NCBI GenBank assembly: GCA_026129485.1
Contig: JAHCHY010000027.1
Coordinates: 1 to 40,663 of the forward strand
DNA length: 40,663 nt
Direction: 5' to 3'
Source: Cyclobacteriaceae bacterium
GTDB taxonomy: Bacteria; Bacteroidota; Bacteroidia; Cytophagales; Cyclobacteriaceae
This document shows positions 31,292-40,552 of the stretch, in pieces. The position numbers and the translations under genes were made by a program. The notes below the pieces were generated by a model. The model was not told where the DNA came from, searched no databases, and saw only the letters and a program-made list of their open reading frames with translations. The first letter of the stretch is position 1; each line of letters starts with the position of its first letter.

Positions 31292-31296
31292 AAACT

Positions 31297-31307
31297 ACAG
31301 ACCGGAA
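31297..31307. repeat. ACAGACCGGAA repeat segment
   Basis: The same 11 bases as 20174-20184, just upstream of the outer-membrane gene start and followed by a small CCGGA/TCCGG palindrome (31302-31313). Confidence 0.45.
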
Positions 31308-31350
31308 ATCCGGGGGTAATTTACGGCAATAATTTTTCGGGAGGCATTTT

Positions 31351-31371
31351 GGTCTGTGGGACACAGGCCAA
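31351..31371. repeat. TGTGGGACACA-type repeat, copy 2
   Basis: GGTCTGTG and CACAGGCC pair (one wobble) around a GGA loop. TGTGGGACACA-N-GCCAA (31355-31371) repeats the element at 20203-20219. It occupies the gap between the outer-membrane and M14 genes. Confidence 0.6.
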
Positions 31372-31386
31372 TAATGTTTCCTGTAT

Positions 31387-33936
31387 TTACCGGCTTGCCT
31401 CGGGGCTCACCATCTGGCCCCAGAAGATGGCATTCATCAGCATTTTATTGGTGCCAAACCAGAATGCACGAAAGGCCATGTTTTCGGTAAAACCGATTAC
31501 ACGGCCGCGGCCCAAAGCCACCGTACCCAATGCAGATGAGCTTTTGAGCTTATCTAAGTTGGGTTTAGTGATGTAGCCGCTTATCAATGGATTGTTCACA
31601 TACACTAATGGATTGGAATAAGCGCCCGCAGCTTTTTGAATAAATATATTGTTTCCCTTAAACAACGGAATTTTAGAAGACGTATACCCGTAAAGCAGCG
31701 GGTGTGTAAGATCAGCTTCGGCTTCAAAGATGGCGCCACTGGTAGCCTGTGCACGTTGAATCTCATCCATATCGGCATACGGTTTGGCCTTAGCCGGATC
31801 TTTCTTATCGTCATCTTTCCTGACATCGAACTTACCCAACCCGGCCGAGGTAAAGAAATTAAGCGCTCGTTCAAAGCCAATCAGCACACCGCCATTCTGC
31901 ACCCAGGTTTTTAGCTTTTCCTTACCGCCTTCGCTTATTGCGCTGTAATTGCCTTCGGGTATAATAATGGTGTTATAGCGGGCAATAGAAGTGGAATTGA
32001 AAACCGAAACAGGGATAAGCGTTACCGGTACCTGGTAGCGGGTATCCAGCAAGTGCCAGAGCTCCCCGGCATCGGTAGCCGATATGCCGCCTTCAATCAA
32101 TATGGCAATTTCCGGTTTACGCAAAACATAGAACGAGCTGCTGCCTAAGCTTACACCGCGGTAATCCAGCCCCGTGCTTAATGCATAAACATCAATGCCA
32201 TCTTTCTCGGTAATTTCTTTTATGATTACAGCAATTTGATCGGGAATTCTGTCCTGTCCGTCAACGGGAACCAGGATGGAGCCACGATCGAACTTCTTTC
32301 CATCGGCATAAAAAATTTCGTTAGCCACTTTAATGCGTACGCCTTTGCTGAGCAGCCGGTACATGGCCCGCGGGGTGTAATACCCCAGCGGCTCAAACAC
32401 ATAGGCATAATCACCTTTGCCAATCACTTTACCCACCGGCATTTTAGCTTCGGTAAGCTTTTCGCCCAGCGCGGGCGCGGTTTTTACCTCTTCGTATTCT
32501 AACCCGAATGCAAGCGGCAGCACCCAACTGGAAATGTCGTAGAAAATGCTGTCTTTAAATTTCAGTTGCTTATCAAACATACCCCGAATCAGCTTGTATT
32601 GATTCTGATTCATTGGAATGATGTAGCTTGATTCGGCATCAAAGGTTTTTCCGTTTACGGTTTGTGCGGAGGGCAGCCTGTACACATCCACCTTCTGGCG
32701 CAGGGCCATTTCGGCAAAATGGAATAACCGGGCTTTGTCGCGCGAACCGATTACATAGGCTTTAACAGGATCTTTGGCCGCTTCCGCAGAAGCGTTCTTA
32801 TAGAAATCGCGCTGAAAGGTGAGCAGCTCTTCGCGCATCTCGTTAATCGCTTTAAGCGAGCTGAGCATGGTTACAAAATGATTGCGGATGGTGAATGGAA
32901 AACGGAGAATGCCGTTTACGCTTTCCTGCGCATGCCCGCGCGAGCTGGCCTGCTCAAATAAAATACCGATTGAGCCCTGCGCATCCGGGTAGGTGGAGCC
33001 TTTGCCGTAATAAAAATCATCGTACCCTTCCTGTGTGAAATACAGGGAGCCGATCTGGTCTAATGCCTTGGCGTGGTACTCACCCATCTTTTTAGTCAGC
33101 TCCTGGTTTTTTTCGGGCGTGATGGGATTAACGCGCGAAGGAACACCGGGCATAAAAAAGAAGGTGGCGTTGGTGCCCTGTTCGTGATGATCGGTAAGCA
33201 CGTTGGGCCGCCACTCCTGAAATTTTTTAACCCGTGCCTGCGATTCCGGATGCTGCGCCACCAGCCAGTCGCGGTTCAGGTCAAACCAGTAATGATTAAA
33301 GCGCCCACCGGGCCAGGCCTCGTTATGCTCGGTATCATTCGGGTCGGCCGAAATGTTCATGCTCTTGCGGCTGTTTACCCACGAGGAAAAGCGTTGCAGG
33401 CCATCGGGGTTAAAGCTGGGGTCGAACAGGATTACCGTGTTTTCGAGGTAGTTTTCAATTTCAGGGCCTTGTGCGGCTGCCAGGTGGTAAGCCATAATTA
33501 ACCCGGCATTGGTTCCGCTTTGCTCATTGCCATGTATGCTGCAGCCGAGGTAAAAAACAGCAGGCATATCTTTAATATTGAGCTGGGCCGATTTTGAAGC
33601 ATCGGTAAGCTGCAGGTGCTGCTGGCGGATGGTTTCAATGTTCCGGTGGTTTTTGGGCGAGGTTATGGTTAGCAGCAGGATGGGGCGGCCTTCATAGGTG
33701 TGCCCCGTTTCTTCCAGGGTAATGCGGTCCGAGGCCTTATCCAGCTCCTTCATGTAATACACTAATTTATCATGGGTTACGTGCCAATCGCCCACTTCGT
33801 GGCCGATCACACTTTTGGGTGTTGGTATGGCCGGATTATACTGTACCTGCGGGGGCAGGTAGTAGGTCAGGTCGGTTTGGGCAAAGAGGCAGGCCGGCAT
33901 AACAGCCGCCAGCAGGAGGGTTAAAAGTTTCTTCAT
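31387..33936 (-). CDS. Secreted M14-family zinc carboxypeptidase-like protein with GATase-like C-terminal region
   Basis: An 849-residue protein with signal peptide MKKLLTLLLAAVMPACLFAQ; I start at ATG 33936, five codons inside a longer frame. The M14 domain (about residues 45-370) has zinc ligands His135 and Glu138 (GCSIHGNEQSG), a third ligand in TDHHEQG (His250 or His251), substrate-pocket DPSFNPDG, and the probable catalytic Glu328 (GILFEQASSRG). It therefore looks active. Residues about 605-700 (EIAILIEGGISATDAGELWHLL...IIIPEGNYS...LKTWVQNGGVLIGFE) resemble a class-I glutamine-amidotransferase-like fold without an evident catalytic Cys. It is probably periplasmic or exported, acting on peptides or peptidoglycan stems. 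A possible promoter lies at 33962-33993. Confidence 0.92.
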   Translation of the reverse strand: MKKLLTLLLAAVMPACLFAQTDLTYYLPPQVQYNPAIPTPKSVIGHEVGDWHVTHDKLVYYMKELDKASDRITLEETGHTYEGRPILLLTITSPKNHRNIETIRQQHLQLTDASKSAQLNIKDMPAVFYLGCSIHGNEQSGTNAGLIMAYHLAAAQGPEIENYLENTVILFDPSFNPDGLQRFSSWVNSRKSMNISADPNDTEHNEAWPGGRFNHYWFDLNRDWLVAQHPESQARVKKFQEWRPNVLTDHHEQGTNATFFFMPGVPSRVNPITPEKNQELTKKMGEYHAKALDQIGSLYFTQEGYDDFYYGKGSTYPDAQGSIGILFEQASSRGHAQESVNGILRFPFTIRNHFVTMLSSLKAINEMREELLTFQRDFYKNASAEAAKDPVKAYVIGSRDKARLFHFAEMALRQKVDVYRLPSAQTVNGKTFDAESSYIIPMNQNQYKLIRGMFDKQLKFKDSIFYDISSWVLPLAFGLEYEEVKTAPALGEKLTEAKMPVGKVIGKGDYAYVFEPLGYYTPRAMYRLLSKGVRIKVANEIFYADGKKFDRGSILVPVDGQDRIPDQIAVIIKEITEKDGIDVYALSTGLDYRGVSLGSSSFYVLRKPEIAILIEGGISATDAGELWHLLDTRYQVPVTLIPVSVFNSTSIARYNTIIIPEGNYSAISEGGKEKLKTWVQNGGVLIGFERALNFFTSAGLGKFDVRKDDDKKDPAKAKPYADMDEIQRAQATSGAIFEAEADLTHPLLYGYTSSKIPLFKGNNIFIQKAAGAYSNPLVYVNNPLISGYITKPNLDKLKSSSALGTVALGRGRVIGFTENMAFRAFWFGTNKMLMNAIFWGQMVSPEASR

Positions 33937-33961
33937 AGGTTGTATTGGCATTAAGAGGCTT

Positions 33962-33993
33962 CAAATAATTGGTTTTTTGATTCAATCTGCAAA
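33962..33993 (-). promoter_or_regulatory. Possible promoter of the M14 peptidase gene
   Basis: On the minus strand TTTG (33990-33993), 20 bases, then ATTATTTG (33962-33969), which matches the TTTG half of the -7 box but not its TA. The start codon is about 26 bases downstream. Confidence 0.3.
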
Positions 33994-34064
33994 CGTTAAA
34001 GTACAAGCGGTTTAAGGGTTTATGAAATTGTTAATAAAATGTGTGGAAGATTTAAAACGGGGGC

Positions 34065-34097
34065 TTCGTTTTTTCAGAGGTAAAAGGGATATTTTTG
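34065..34097 (+). promoter_or_regulatory. Promoter of the TonB-dependent receptor gene
   Basis: TTCG (34065-34068), 21 bases, then TATTTTTG (34090-34097), an exact TAnnTTTG box. The leader to ATG 34131 is about 30 bases. The in-frame TTG at 34095 is part of the -7 box and cannot be the start. Confidence 0.55.
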
Positions 34098-34130
34098 CTG
34101 CCGAAAATCCAATCACTTAAACCCAATTTT

Positions 34131-37100
34131 ATGAGGAAAATTTTACTGCTAATGGCCTTTGCATTCGGGTTGACACTTTCAATGAATGCCCAGGTTACTA
34201 CAGCAACACTAACCGGTGCGGCTAAAGACGAGGCAGGCGCTGGTATTCCGGGCGCCAATGTCGTTGCCGTACATGAGCCATCAGGTACAACTTACGGTAC
34301 AGTTTCTAATTTAGATGGAAAGTTTACCATCCAAAACATGCGTGTAGGCGGGCCTTACAAGGTTACCATCAGTTTTGTTGGTTATCAAACGCAATCGTAT
34401 GGTGATATTTACCTGAAACTGGGTGAACCTTATGTGCTTAACCACCTGATGAAGGAAGAAGGCACACAACTGGATGAGATTGTGGTGATTGCTACAGAAG
34501 ATGCCATCATGAACAGCAGCCGCAACGGAACACTGACTAATATTGGTTCCCGACAGATCATGAACATGCCTACGATCTCCCGTAGCATGAACGACATGAT
34601 CAGGATGACCCCCCAGGCTTCGTCAAGCAGTACGGGTGCCATTGGAGGAGGAAACTACCGCCAGAATTACATAACAGTTGATGGTTCGGATTTTAACAAC
34701 ACATTTGGTATCGGTGGAAATCTACCCGCAAACGGATCACCTATTTCATTGGATGCCCTTGAAGAAATTTCGATAAACATTACGCCTTATGATGTTCGCC
34801 AGGCAAACTTCATCGGCAGTTCGATCAATGCTGTAACCCGTTCCGGTACAAACAACTTTTCAGGATCGGCTTATACATTCTGGAGAAATGAAAAACAACA
34901 AGGAAATAAAGTGGGCTATAACGATGAATTGACACGTGCACCGCTTGATATAAAGACGTATGGTATCCGGTTGGGCGGCCCGATTATTAAAAACAAGTTA
35001 TTCTTTTTTGTTAACTATGAACAAACCAACGAAACACGCCCAGGTCAGTTGCAGGTAGCTGCTACACCAGGAAAACCATTTGGGTCTTCTCCCGAAGTGT
35101 CGCGTCCCGAAGCGAGTGTGTTGGATGGCATCAGTCAATATTTGAAAGACAACTATGGTTACGAAACCGGTCCCTATCAAGGATATGACAATGAGAGCAA
35201 CTCGAACAAATTTACAGCGAGATTAGACTGGAATATCAATAGCAATCATCGTATCAACGTGCGTTATAGTCAGGTGGAGAGCAAGTCACCTTCATTTCCA
35301 AGCACTTCTGTTTCGGGTGTTTCCGGTGCCGGTTTTAATGTCAGTCAGAATCGTCAAAGCAATCAGGCTTTGTTCTTCAAGAATGCAGGATATTTTCAGG
35401 AAGCCAATTTTTATTCATTGGCTGTAGAAGCTAACTCCTTGTTCGGTCAGATTGCCAACACATTCCGAGCATCTTATACACACCAAAATGACCCTCGCAG
35501 TTCAGGCAGTAGTGAGTTCCCGTTTGTTGATATAATGGATGGTATTCTTACCGGGCCTACCAACTACTCAACCTATACTTCTTTTGGCTATGAGCCGTTT
35601 ACTTACGGAAATTTACGTGATGTAACAAGCTATTCAATTGTTGATTATGCCACGTTAACCAAAGGAATCCATACCATCACAGCCGGTATTCAGGCTGACT
35701 TTCAGTTGACTAAAAATGGGTTCCAGCGTTTTGGAACGGGTTACTATGCATTTGCCTCATGGGATGATTTTGCAAATGGCGCTAATCCTGTTGCCTATGC
35801 CATCACCTATTCATTGTTGCCCAATTTTGAACAAGCTTTCCCCAGCATTGGCTACAACCAATACTCAGTGTATGGGCAAGATGAAATTGCTGTCAATGAT
35901 AATTTCAAATTAATGGCGGGTATTCGTTTTGATTTGCCTACGTTCCCTAAGGTTGATGGAATTAGAACGCATCCGCTGGTGGCTCCGCTTACTTTTGTGG
36001 ACGGCAAAAAAATGGATTCAGGCGTGTTGCCCAAAACCTCTGTGCTTATATCGCCCCGTGTCGGGTTCAACTGGGACGTAAAAGGTGACCGCTCTCTGCA
36101 GGTGCGTGGCGGTACGGGTATCTTCGCGGGTCGTGTGCCTACGGTATGGTTAGTGGCTCAATCAGGCGATGCCGGGTTGCTCCAGTTCACTGAAGCTTAC
36201 GCAGGGCAAGCGAATACGCCTGGGCCATTCAGAGTGGAGCCTTATCGCCCTGACACTCCTCCTGCAGCAGGTACTGCTATCCCTTCTACATTTAGCGCTA
36301 TTGACCCTGATTTCAAATTCCCTAAGGCATGGAAAACCAGCTTGGCGATTGACAAAAAACTGCCATGGGGTTTAGTGGGTTCATTGGAAGGAATCTATAC
36401 CAAAGACCTGAATATTGCCAAAGGCATTAACCCCAATCTTGAAGATGCATCTGCTGTGGCATTGAATGTATCAGGTTATCCTGACAACCGCCCTATCTAT
36501 CCTACTGCTAACGTGGATAAATACGTTTACCTGTTGAATGCCGGACAGGCCAGCACAACAACAGGTGGTGCATGGAACCCCGTTATGTTGAGCAATGGTT
36601 CTGAAGGTCACTACTGGTCAGTATCGACTAAACTGGAAAAGCAGTTCGATAAAGGGTTTTCAGCTTTTATCGCTTATACAAAAAGTGGTGCAAAAGCATT
36701 GTATGATGGCGTTGGCGACCAGCTTTTCAATACCTGGTCAATCACCCAGGTTTCAAATACCGCTGCCAACAACCCTCAATTGAGCTATGCAAATTATGTT
36801 GTGCCAGATCGTATTGTGGCATCTGTATCGTACCGTAAAGAATATTTGAAAAGATTCGCTTCTCAAATCTCTTTGTTTTGGGAAGGTTCGATTGCCGGAA
36901 GATACTCTTATACCTATGCTTCTGACTTTAACCGCGATGGACAGAATAACGATTTGATTTATATACCTAAGAACCCTGACGAAATTGACTTTGCTGACCA
37001 GACCTATGGTGGCGTAGTTTGGACTGCGGCTCAACAAGAAGCACTCTTCTTCCGGTTGATAGAACAAGATAAATATCTGAGCAAACGCAAGGGACAGTAT

Positions 37101-37448
37101 GCCGAAAGAAACGGTGCTACCATGCCGTGGAGGAACCAGATTGATTTACGGTTTACACAAGATTTGTTTACCAATATTGCCGACAGGAAAAACACACTGC
37201 AATTTACCCTTGATATAATGAACTTTGGAAACCTACTGAATCCTAATTGGGGTATCTATAAGTCGGTGAACGCAGCAGGTATTCTTGTGCCCCGAAATGT
37301 AAGTTCATTGGTGCCAGGCGGAACAGTGAGGCCCACCTTCAGTTTGCAAAACGATAGAAACCAACCCGTAAGCACTACGTTTAGAGAGAACAACTCTATC
37401 TCATCTACCTATTATATGCAATTTGGTCTGCGTTACATATTCAACTGA
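34131..37448 (+). CDS. Oar-like TonB-dependent receptor with carboxypeptidase-regulatory-like domain
   Basis: A 1105-residue outer-membrane protein. The signal peptide is MRKILLLMAFAFGLTLSMNAQ. A CarboxypepD-regulatory-like Ig domain follows (TLTGAAKDEAGAGIPGANVVAV...FTIQNMRVGGPYKVTISFVGYQT, about 25-110), then a plug domain (QLDEIVVIATEDAIM...VDGSDFNNTFGIGG) and a large beta-barrel ending YYMQFGLRYIFN with a typical C-terminal aromatic. It lacks a SusD partner gene and fits the Oar/OmpA-like receptor group rather than SusC. Substrate unknown. Codons lean to GGT, GCT, CCT and GAC more than in neighbouring genes, consistent with high expression. It has its own consensus promoter and a strong terminator, so it is probably a single-gene unit. 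Confidence 0.93.
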   Translation: MRKILLLMAFAFGLTLSMNAQVTTATLTGAAKDEAGAGIPGANVVAVHEPSGTTYGTVSNLDGKFTIQNMRVGGPYKVTISFVGYQTQSYGDIYLKLGEPYVLNHLMKEEGTQLDEIVVIATEDAIMNSSRNGTLTNIGSRQIMNMPTISRSMNDMIRMTPQASSSSTGAIGGGNYRQNYITVDGSDFNNTFGIGGNLPANGSPISLDALEEISINITPYDVRQANFIGSSINAVTRSGTNNFSGSAYTFWRNEKQQGNKVGYNDELTRAPLDIKTYGIRLGGPIIKNKLFFFVNYEQTNETRPGQLQVAATPGKPFGSSPEVSRPEASVLDGISQYLKDNYGYETGPYQGYDNESNSNKFTARLDWNINSNHRINVRYSQVESKSPSFPSTSVSGVSGAGFNVSQNRQSNQALFFKNAGYFQEANFYSLAVEANSLFGQIANTFRASYTHQNDPRSSGSSEFPFVDIMDGILTGPTNYSTYTSFGYEPFTYGNLRDVTSYSIVDYATLTKGIHTITAGIQADFQLTKNGFQRFGTGYYAFASWDDFANGANPVAYAITYSLLPNFEQAFPSIGYNQYSVYGQDEIAVNDNFKLMAGIRFDLPTFPKVDGIRTHPLVAPLTFVDGKKMDSGVLPKTSVLISPRVGFNWDVKGDRSLQVRGGTGIFAGRVPTVWLVAQSGDAGLLQFTEAYAGQANTPGPFRVEPYRPDTPPAAGTAIPSTFSAIDPDFKFPKAWKTSLAIDKKLPWGLVGSLEGIYTKDLNIAKGINPNLEDASAVALNVSGYPDNRPIYPTANVDKYVYLLNAGQASTTTGGAWNPVMLSNGSEGHYWSVSTKLEKQFDKGFSAFIAYTKSGAKALYDGVGDQLFNTWSITQVSNTAANNPQLSYANYVVPDRIVASVSYRKEYLKRFASQISLFWEGSIAGRYSYTYASDFNRDGQNNDLIYIPKNPDEIDFADQTYGGVVWTAAQQEALFFRLIEQDKYLSKRKGQYAERNGATMPWRNQIDLRFTQDLFTNIADRKNTLQFTLDIMNFGNLLNPNWGIYKSVNAAGILVPRNVSSLVPGGTVRPTFSLQNDRNQPVSTTFRENNSISSTYYMQFGLRYIFN

Positions 37449-37467
37449 TGTTAGATTGCTAATCTTT

Positions 37468-37497
37468 AAAAAAAGGCCTCGAAAGAGGCCTTTTTTT
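37468..37497 (+). terminator. Strong Rho-independent terminator
   Basis: AAAAAAAGGCCTC and GAGGCCTTTTTTT form a perfect stem around a GAAA tetraloop, with a seven-T run. It is 20 bp after the receptor stop and works equally well on the opposite strand. Confidence 0.92.
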
Positions 37498-37527
37498 ATT
37501 TGCCGCTTAGCCGTATCTTCCCTTTCT

Positions 37528-38958
37528 ATGTTTTGGCGGCAAACCTTGTTTTTACTGCTTTTCCTGTCCTTTTACAGTTGTAATCCACCTGGCCATGAGA
37601 CCGGGTTTGCCACCGAACCTCAGGTTAGGTTCGATCTTGATACGATCCGCGAGCGGGGTTCTTTGATTGCCCTGCTGGATAACAACTCTATCAGCTATTT
37701 TATTTACAAAGGTCAGCCCATGGGGTATGAGTATGAGCTGCTTAAGCAATTAGCCAAATACCTGAAGGTTGACCTGAAAATTAAGTTAGTTACCGGGATT
37801 GAGCAGGCAATAGACCTGCTGAACAAAGGTGAAGGTGATGTATTGGCCTTTCCGCTTACCATAACCCCGGAACGTATGCAGTACGTAATGTTTACCAATC
37901 CGCATTTTGATACGCACCAGGTTTTGGTACAAAAGAAACCGGCCAACTGGCGTATGCAGGCACCGGAAGCACTGGAAAAAAAGCTGGTAAGGCAACCGGA
38001 ACAGCTAAGCGAACAGGATGTATACGTGATGAAGGGCTCGGCTTTCCGCGATCGGCTACAGGAGCTAAATACACAATTACCGAAGCCCATCCGGATTAAA
38101 GAGGACAGCGCCACGGCCGAAACCGAATCCCTTATTCAAAAAGTGGCCACAGGCGAAATCAAATTTACCGTAACGGATGAAGTAATCGCAAATGTAAACT
38201 CGCTGTATTACTCCAACCTGGATATAAGTACCATACTCAGCGAGCCCCAGCAAATCGCATGGGCTGTACGGACAAATTCTACCGGGCTGCATGCAGAGAT
38301 TAATACCTGGCTAACCAAGGTGAAAAAATCGGGCGTGTTTAGGGTTATTTATAACAAGTACTTCAAAAGCAACCGTCTTGCATTGGCGCGTATCAAAAAC
38401 GACTACTCATCTTTGGCAGGCGGCCAGCTTTCGCCTTTTGATGAACAATTGAAAAAGGGAGCTGAGCAAATCGGCTGGGATTGGCGGCTGGTTGCTTCCG
38501 TGGTTTACCAGGAGTCAAATTTTAATCCGCGTGTAAAATCATGGGCAGGCGCTATCGGGCTGATGCAGATCATGCCGGAAACGGGTCAATACTTTGGCGC
38601 GAAAAATTTATGGGATCCTTCCCAGAATATCAATGTAGGTATTAAGTTCTTAAAATTCTTAGATAAGCATTGGGCTAAAACAGTAGATGACCCCGGGGAG
38701 CGGATGAAGTTTGTGCTGGCATCTTATAACGTGGGACTATCGCATGTAATGGATGCGCAGAAGCTGGCCATCAAGTATGGCAAAGAACCGGCTTTGTGGG
38801 AAAACAATGTAGAGTATTACCTGCTGCAAAAACGCGACCCGAAATATTTTCGCGACCCGGTAACGGTAGTGGGGTATTGCCGTTGCGATGGCCCCGTTCG
38901 TTATGTGAAAGAAGTTTTGCAGCGGTACGATGAGTATAAGTTGAGGATTGCTGCCTGA
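37528..38958 (+). CDS. MltF-like membrane-bound lytic transglycosylase
   Basis: A 476-residue lipoprotein. MFWRQTLFLLLFLSFYSC has lipobox FYSC with Cys18. A family-3 solute-binding domain (about 40-280: GSLIALLDNNSISYFIYKGQPMGYEYELL...VMFTNPHFDTHQVLVQKK) is followed by an SLT goose-lysozyme-like domain (about 300-470). The catalytic Glu329 is in YQESNFNPRVKSWAGAIGLMQIMPETG. This is the MltF layout: an enzyme that cleaves peptidoglycan glycan strands to 1,6-anhydro ends, regulated by its substrate-binding-like domain. I start at ATG 37528 because an in-frame upstream extension would cross the terminator. It converges with the aminopeptidase gene, four bases apart. Confidence 0.94.
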   Translation: MFWRQTLFLLLFLSFYSCNPPGHETGFATEPQVRFDLDTIRERGSLIALLDNNSISYFIYKGQPMGYEYELLKQLAKYLKVDLKIKLVTGIEQAIDLLNKGEGDVLAFPLTITPERMQYVMFTNPHFDTHQVLVQKKPANWRMQAPEALEKKLVRQPEQLSEQDVYVMKGSAFRDRLQELNTQLPKPIRIKEDSATAETESLIQKVATGEIKFTVTDEVIANVNSLYYSNLDISTILSEPQQIAWAVRTNSTGLHAEINTWLTKVKKSGVFRVIYNKYFKSNRLALARIKNDYSSLAGGQLSPFDEQLKKGAEQIGWDWRLVASVVYQESNFNPRVKSWAGAIGLMQIMPETGQYFGAKNLWDPSQNINVGIKFLKFLDKHWAKTVDDPGERMKFVLASYNVGLSHVMDAQKLAIKYGKEPALWENNVEYYLLQKRDPKYFRDPVTVVGYCRCDGPVRYVKEVLQRYDEYKLRIAA

Positions 38959-38962
38959 CTTT

Positions 38963-40426
38963 TTATTTTTGAGAGTCGATGTTGGGTAGTTTAAACTTTT
39001 GCAACGGGCTGGGTTGCTTCATCATAGCCTCAATATCAGCCACCGTGCGTGGTGCATAACCTGATAACAGCTCACAGCCATCTTTATTTACCAGGTAGTC
39101 ATCTTCAATTCGAACGGCAATACCCCACCATTTGGGGTCACAGGAGCTATTGTCAGGTATGTATATGCCGGGTTCTATGGTGATAGCCATATTGGGTTCA
39201 AGTATACGATTTCCCTTATCGTGCACATCTAACCCAATGTGATGCGATACGCCATGTGGAAAATACAAGTGTTTTTCGGTTTCGGTTTTGATAATCCCCA
39301 GCTCAACCAATCCCTTATTTACCACGTCCCGCGAAACCGTAGTAAGATAAGAAAGTTCAACACCTGGTTTGCAGGCTTTCATAGAGGCTTCCTGTGCACT
39401 TAACACCAATTCATAGATTAACTTTTGTTCGGGAGAGAATTTTCCGTTTACCGGAATGGTGCGTGTAATGTCGGCAGTATAACCATGAAATTCTGCTCCA
39501 AGATCCATCAGGATTAACTCCTTGTTATTGAGTGAGGGTTTATAATTATCAGTATAGTGCAAAATACAACCGTTGTGCCCACCTCCAACTATGGAAGGAT
39601 AGCCAAGGTCTTCAGCCTGGTATTTTTTGAAGATAAACTCATGAATACCCTGTATTTCCCGTTCGCTCATGCCGGGCTCAATGGCTTTCATTACTTCAAC
39701 CTGCCCCACACACGAAATCATAACCGCCTTGCGGATCAGCTCAATTTCTTCAGCCATTTTTACTCCGCGTAAGTTCACCATTAATGGATTTAACCCACGG
39801 GTGTTCAGGTTATTCTTAGGTTGCTCTTTGGAAACAATCAGGCTATTGTCCTTTTTAGGATAGTTTACCTTTTCTTTGAATTGCTCGATCAGGCTATATA
39901 AATCTGCTGAATCCCTTGGGTTATCCCTCACATCATTGAAAAAATCATAAAAAAGTACTTCTGAAAATTTTGAGAAATCGACATTGTATTTTTTGAACTG
40001 ATTCCCGTTAAAGGCTTGTTCAAACCCAAGTTGGCTTTTCGTTCCTTCAGCTCCTAACCTGCGACCCGTCCACATTTCGCGCATGGCATTGCGTTCCTGC
40101 ACAAAAATTATTTCATCGTAGCCGACTCCATTGGCAGCGATCTGCTTGTCTTTAAAAATGAGCAATACTGCTTCGGGTTCGCGATACCCGGTAAGATAGA
40201 AGAAGTTGGGATCCTGGTGATAGACGTAATCAACATCATTAGACCTGTTGCGTACAGCGTTGGCAAAAAAGACAGCCACAGAGTTTGCCGGCATACTTTC
40301 ACGTAATTTTTGCCTGCGTCCTTTGTGCCACTCTTTACTTAGAAAATCATCAGGTAAATCAGCAGATTGACTATATAGGGCAGTGAATCCTGCCAACGCA
40401 ATTATAATTTGAATGAAGATTTTCAT
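38963..40426 (-). CDS. Secreted Xaa-Pro aminopeptidase (M24B family)
   Basis: A 487-residue protein with a signal peptide (MKIFIQIIIALAGFTALYSQ), so unlike cytoplasmic PepP it is exported to the periplasm. The N-terminal creatinase-like domain (residues about 25-200: RRQKLRESMPANSVAVFFA, FFYLTGYREPEAVL) precedes a pita-bread metallopeptidase domain. The metal ligands are visible: Asp in LMDLGAEFHGYTADITRTIP (two), His in FPHGVSHHIGLDVHD, Glu in ITIEPGIYIP and Glu in VRIEDDYLV. It removes N-terminal residues before proline, probably in peptide scavenging. The 126-bp gap to the next gene holds a short TCAACCT/AGGTTGA palindrome near 40464 and no clear promoter. Confidence 0.95.
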   Translation of the reverse strand: MKIFIQIIIALAGFTALYSQSADLPDDFLSKEWHKGRRQKLRESMPANSVAVFFANAVRNRSNDVDYVYHQDPNFFYLTGYREPEAVLLIFKDKQIAANGVGYDEIIFVQERNAMREMWTGRRLGAEGTKSQLGFEQAFNGNQFKKYNVDFSKFSEVLFYDFFNDVRDNPRDSADLYSLIEQFKEKVNYPKKDNSLIVSKEQPKNNLNTRGLNPLMVNLRGVKMAEEIELIRKAVMISCVGQVEVMKAIEPGMSEREIQGIHEFIFKKYQAEDLGYPSIVGGGHNGCILHYTDNYKPSLNNKELILMDLGAEFHGYTADITRTIPVNGKFSPEQKLIYELVLSAQEASMKACKPGVELSYLTTVSRDVVNKGLVELGIIKTETEKHLYFPHGVSHHIGLDVHDKGNRILEPNMAITIEPGIYIPDNSSCDPKWWGIAVRIEDDYLVNKDGCELLSGYAPRTVADIEAMMKQPSPLQKFKLPNIDSQK

Positions 40427-40552
40427 GTTTGGGATATTTGAAAGAACAAGGTAATACGAGGATCAACCTTCAGGTTGAAGGAAGTGATGAGCGGTTTCTT
40501 TTGATTGTTTATCAGCAGGGTTTCCTTTCAGAAAGTTTTTTTAACGAAAGAA

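Noticed and set aside
34095-34130. TTG start for the TonB-dependent receptor
   Set aside because: The TTG is part of the TATTTTTG promoter box, and MRKILLLM at 34131 is a good signal peptide.
34131-37448. Reading the TonB-dependent receptor as part of a SusCD polysaccharide-use locus
   Set aside because: No SusD lipoprotein, glycoside hydrolase or regulator is adjacent, and the next gene is a lytic transglycosylase behind a terminator.
37423-37527. Upstream extension of the MltF-like gene to an ATG at 37423
   Set aside because: It would overlap the receptor gene end and run through a perfect terminator hairpin; ATG 37528 gives a proper lipoprotein signal.
40533-40545. CTTTC/GAAAG followed by a T run as a plus-strand terminator
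   Set aside because: The stem is only 4-5 bp with almost no loop, and no plus-strand gene ends there.
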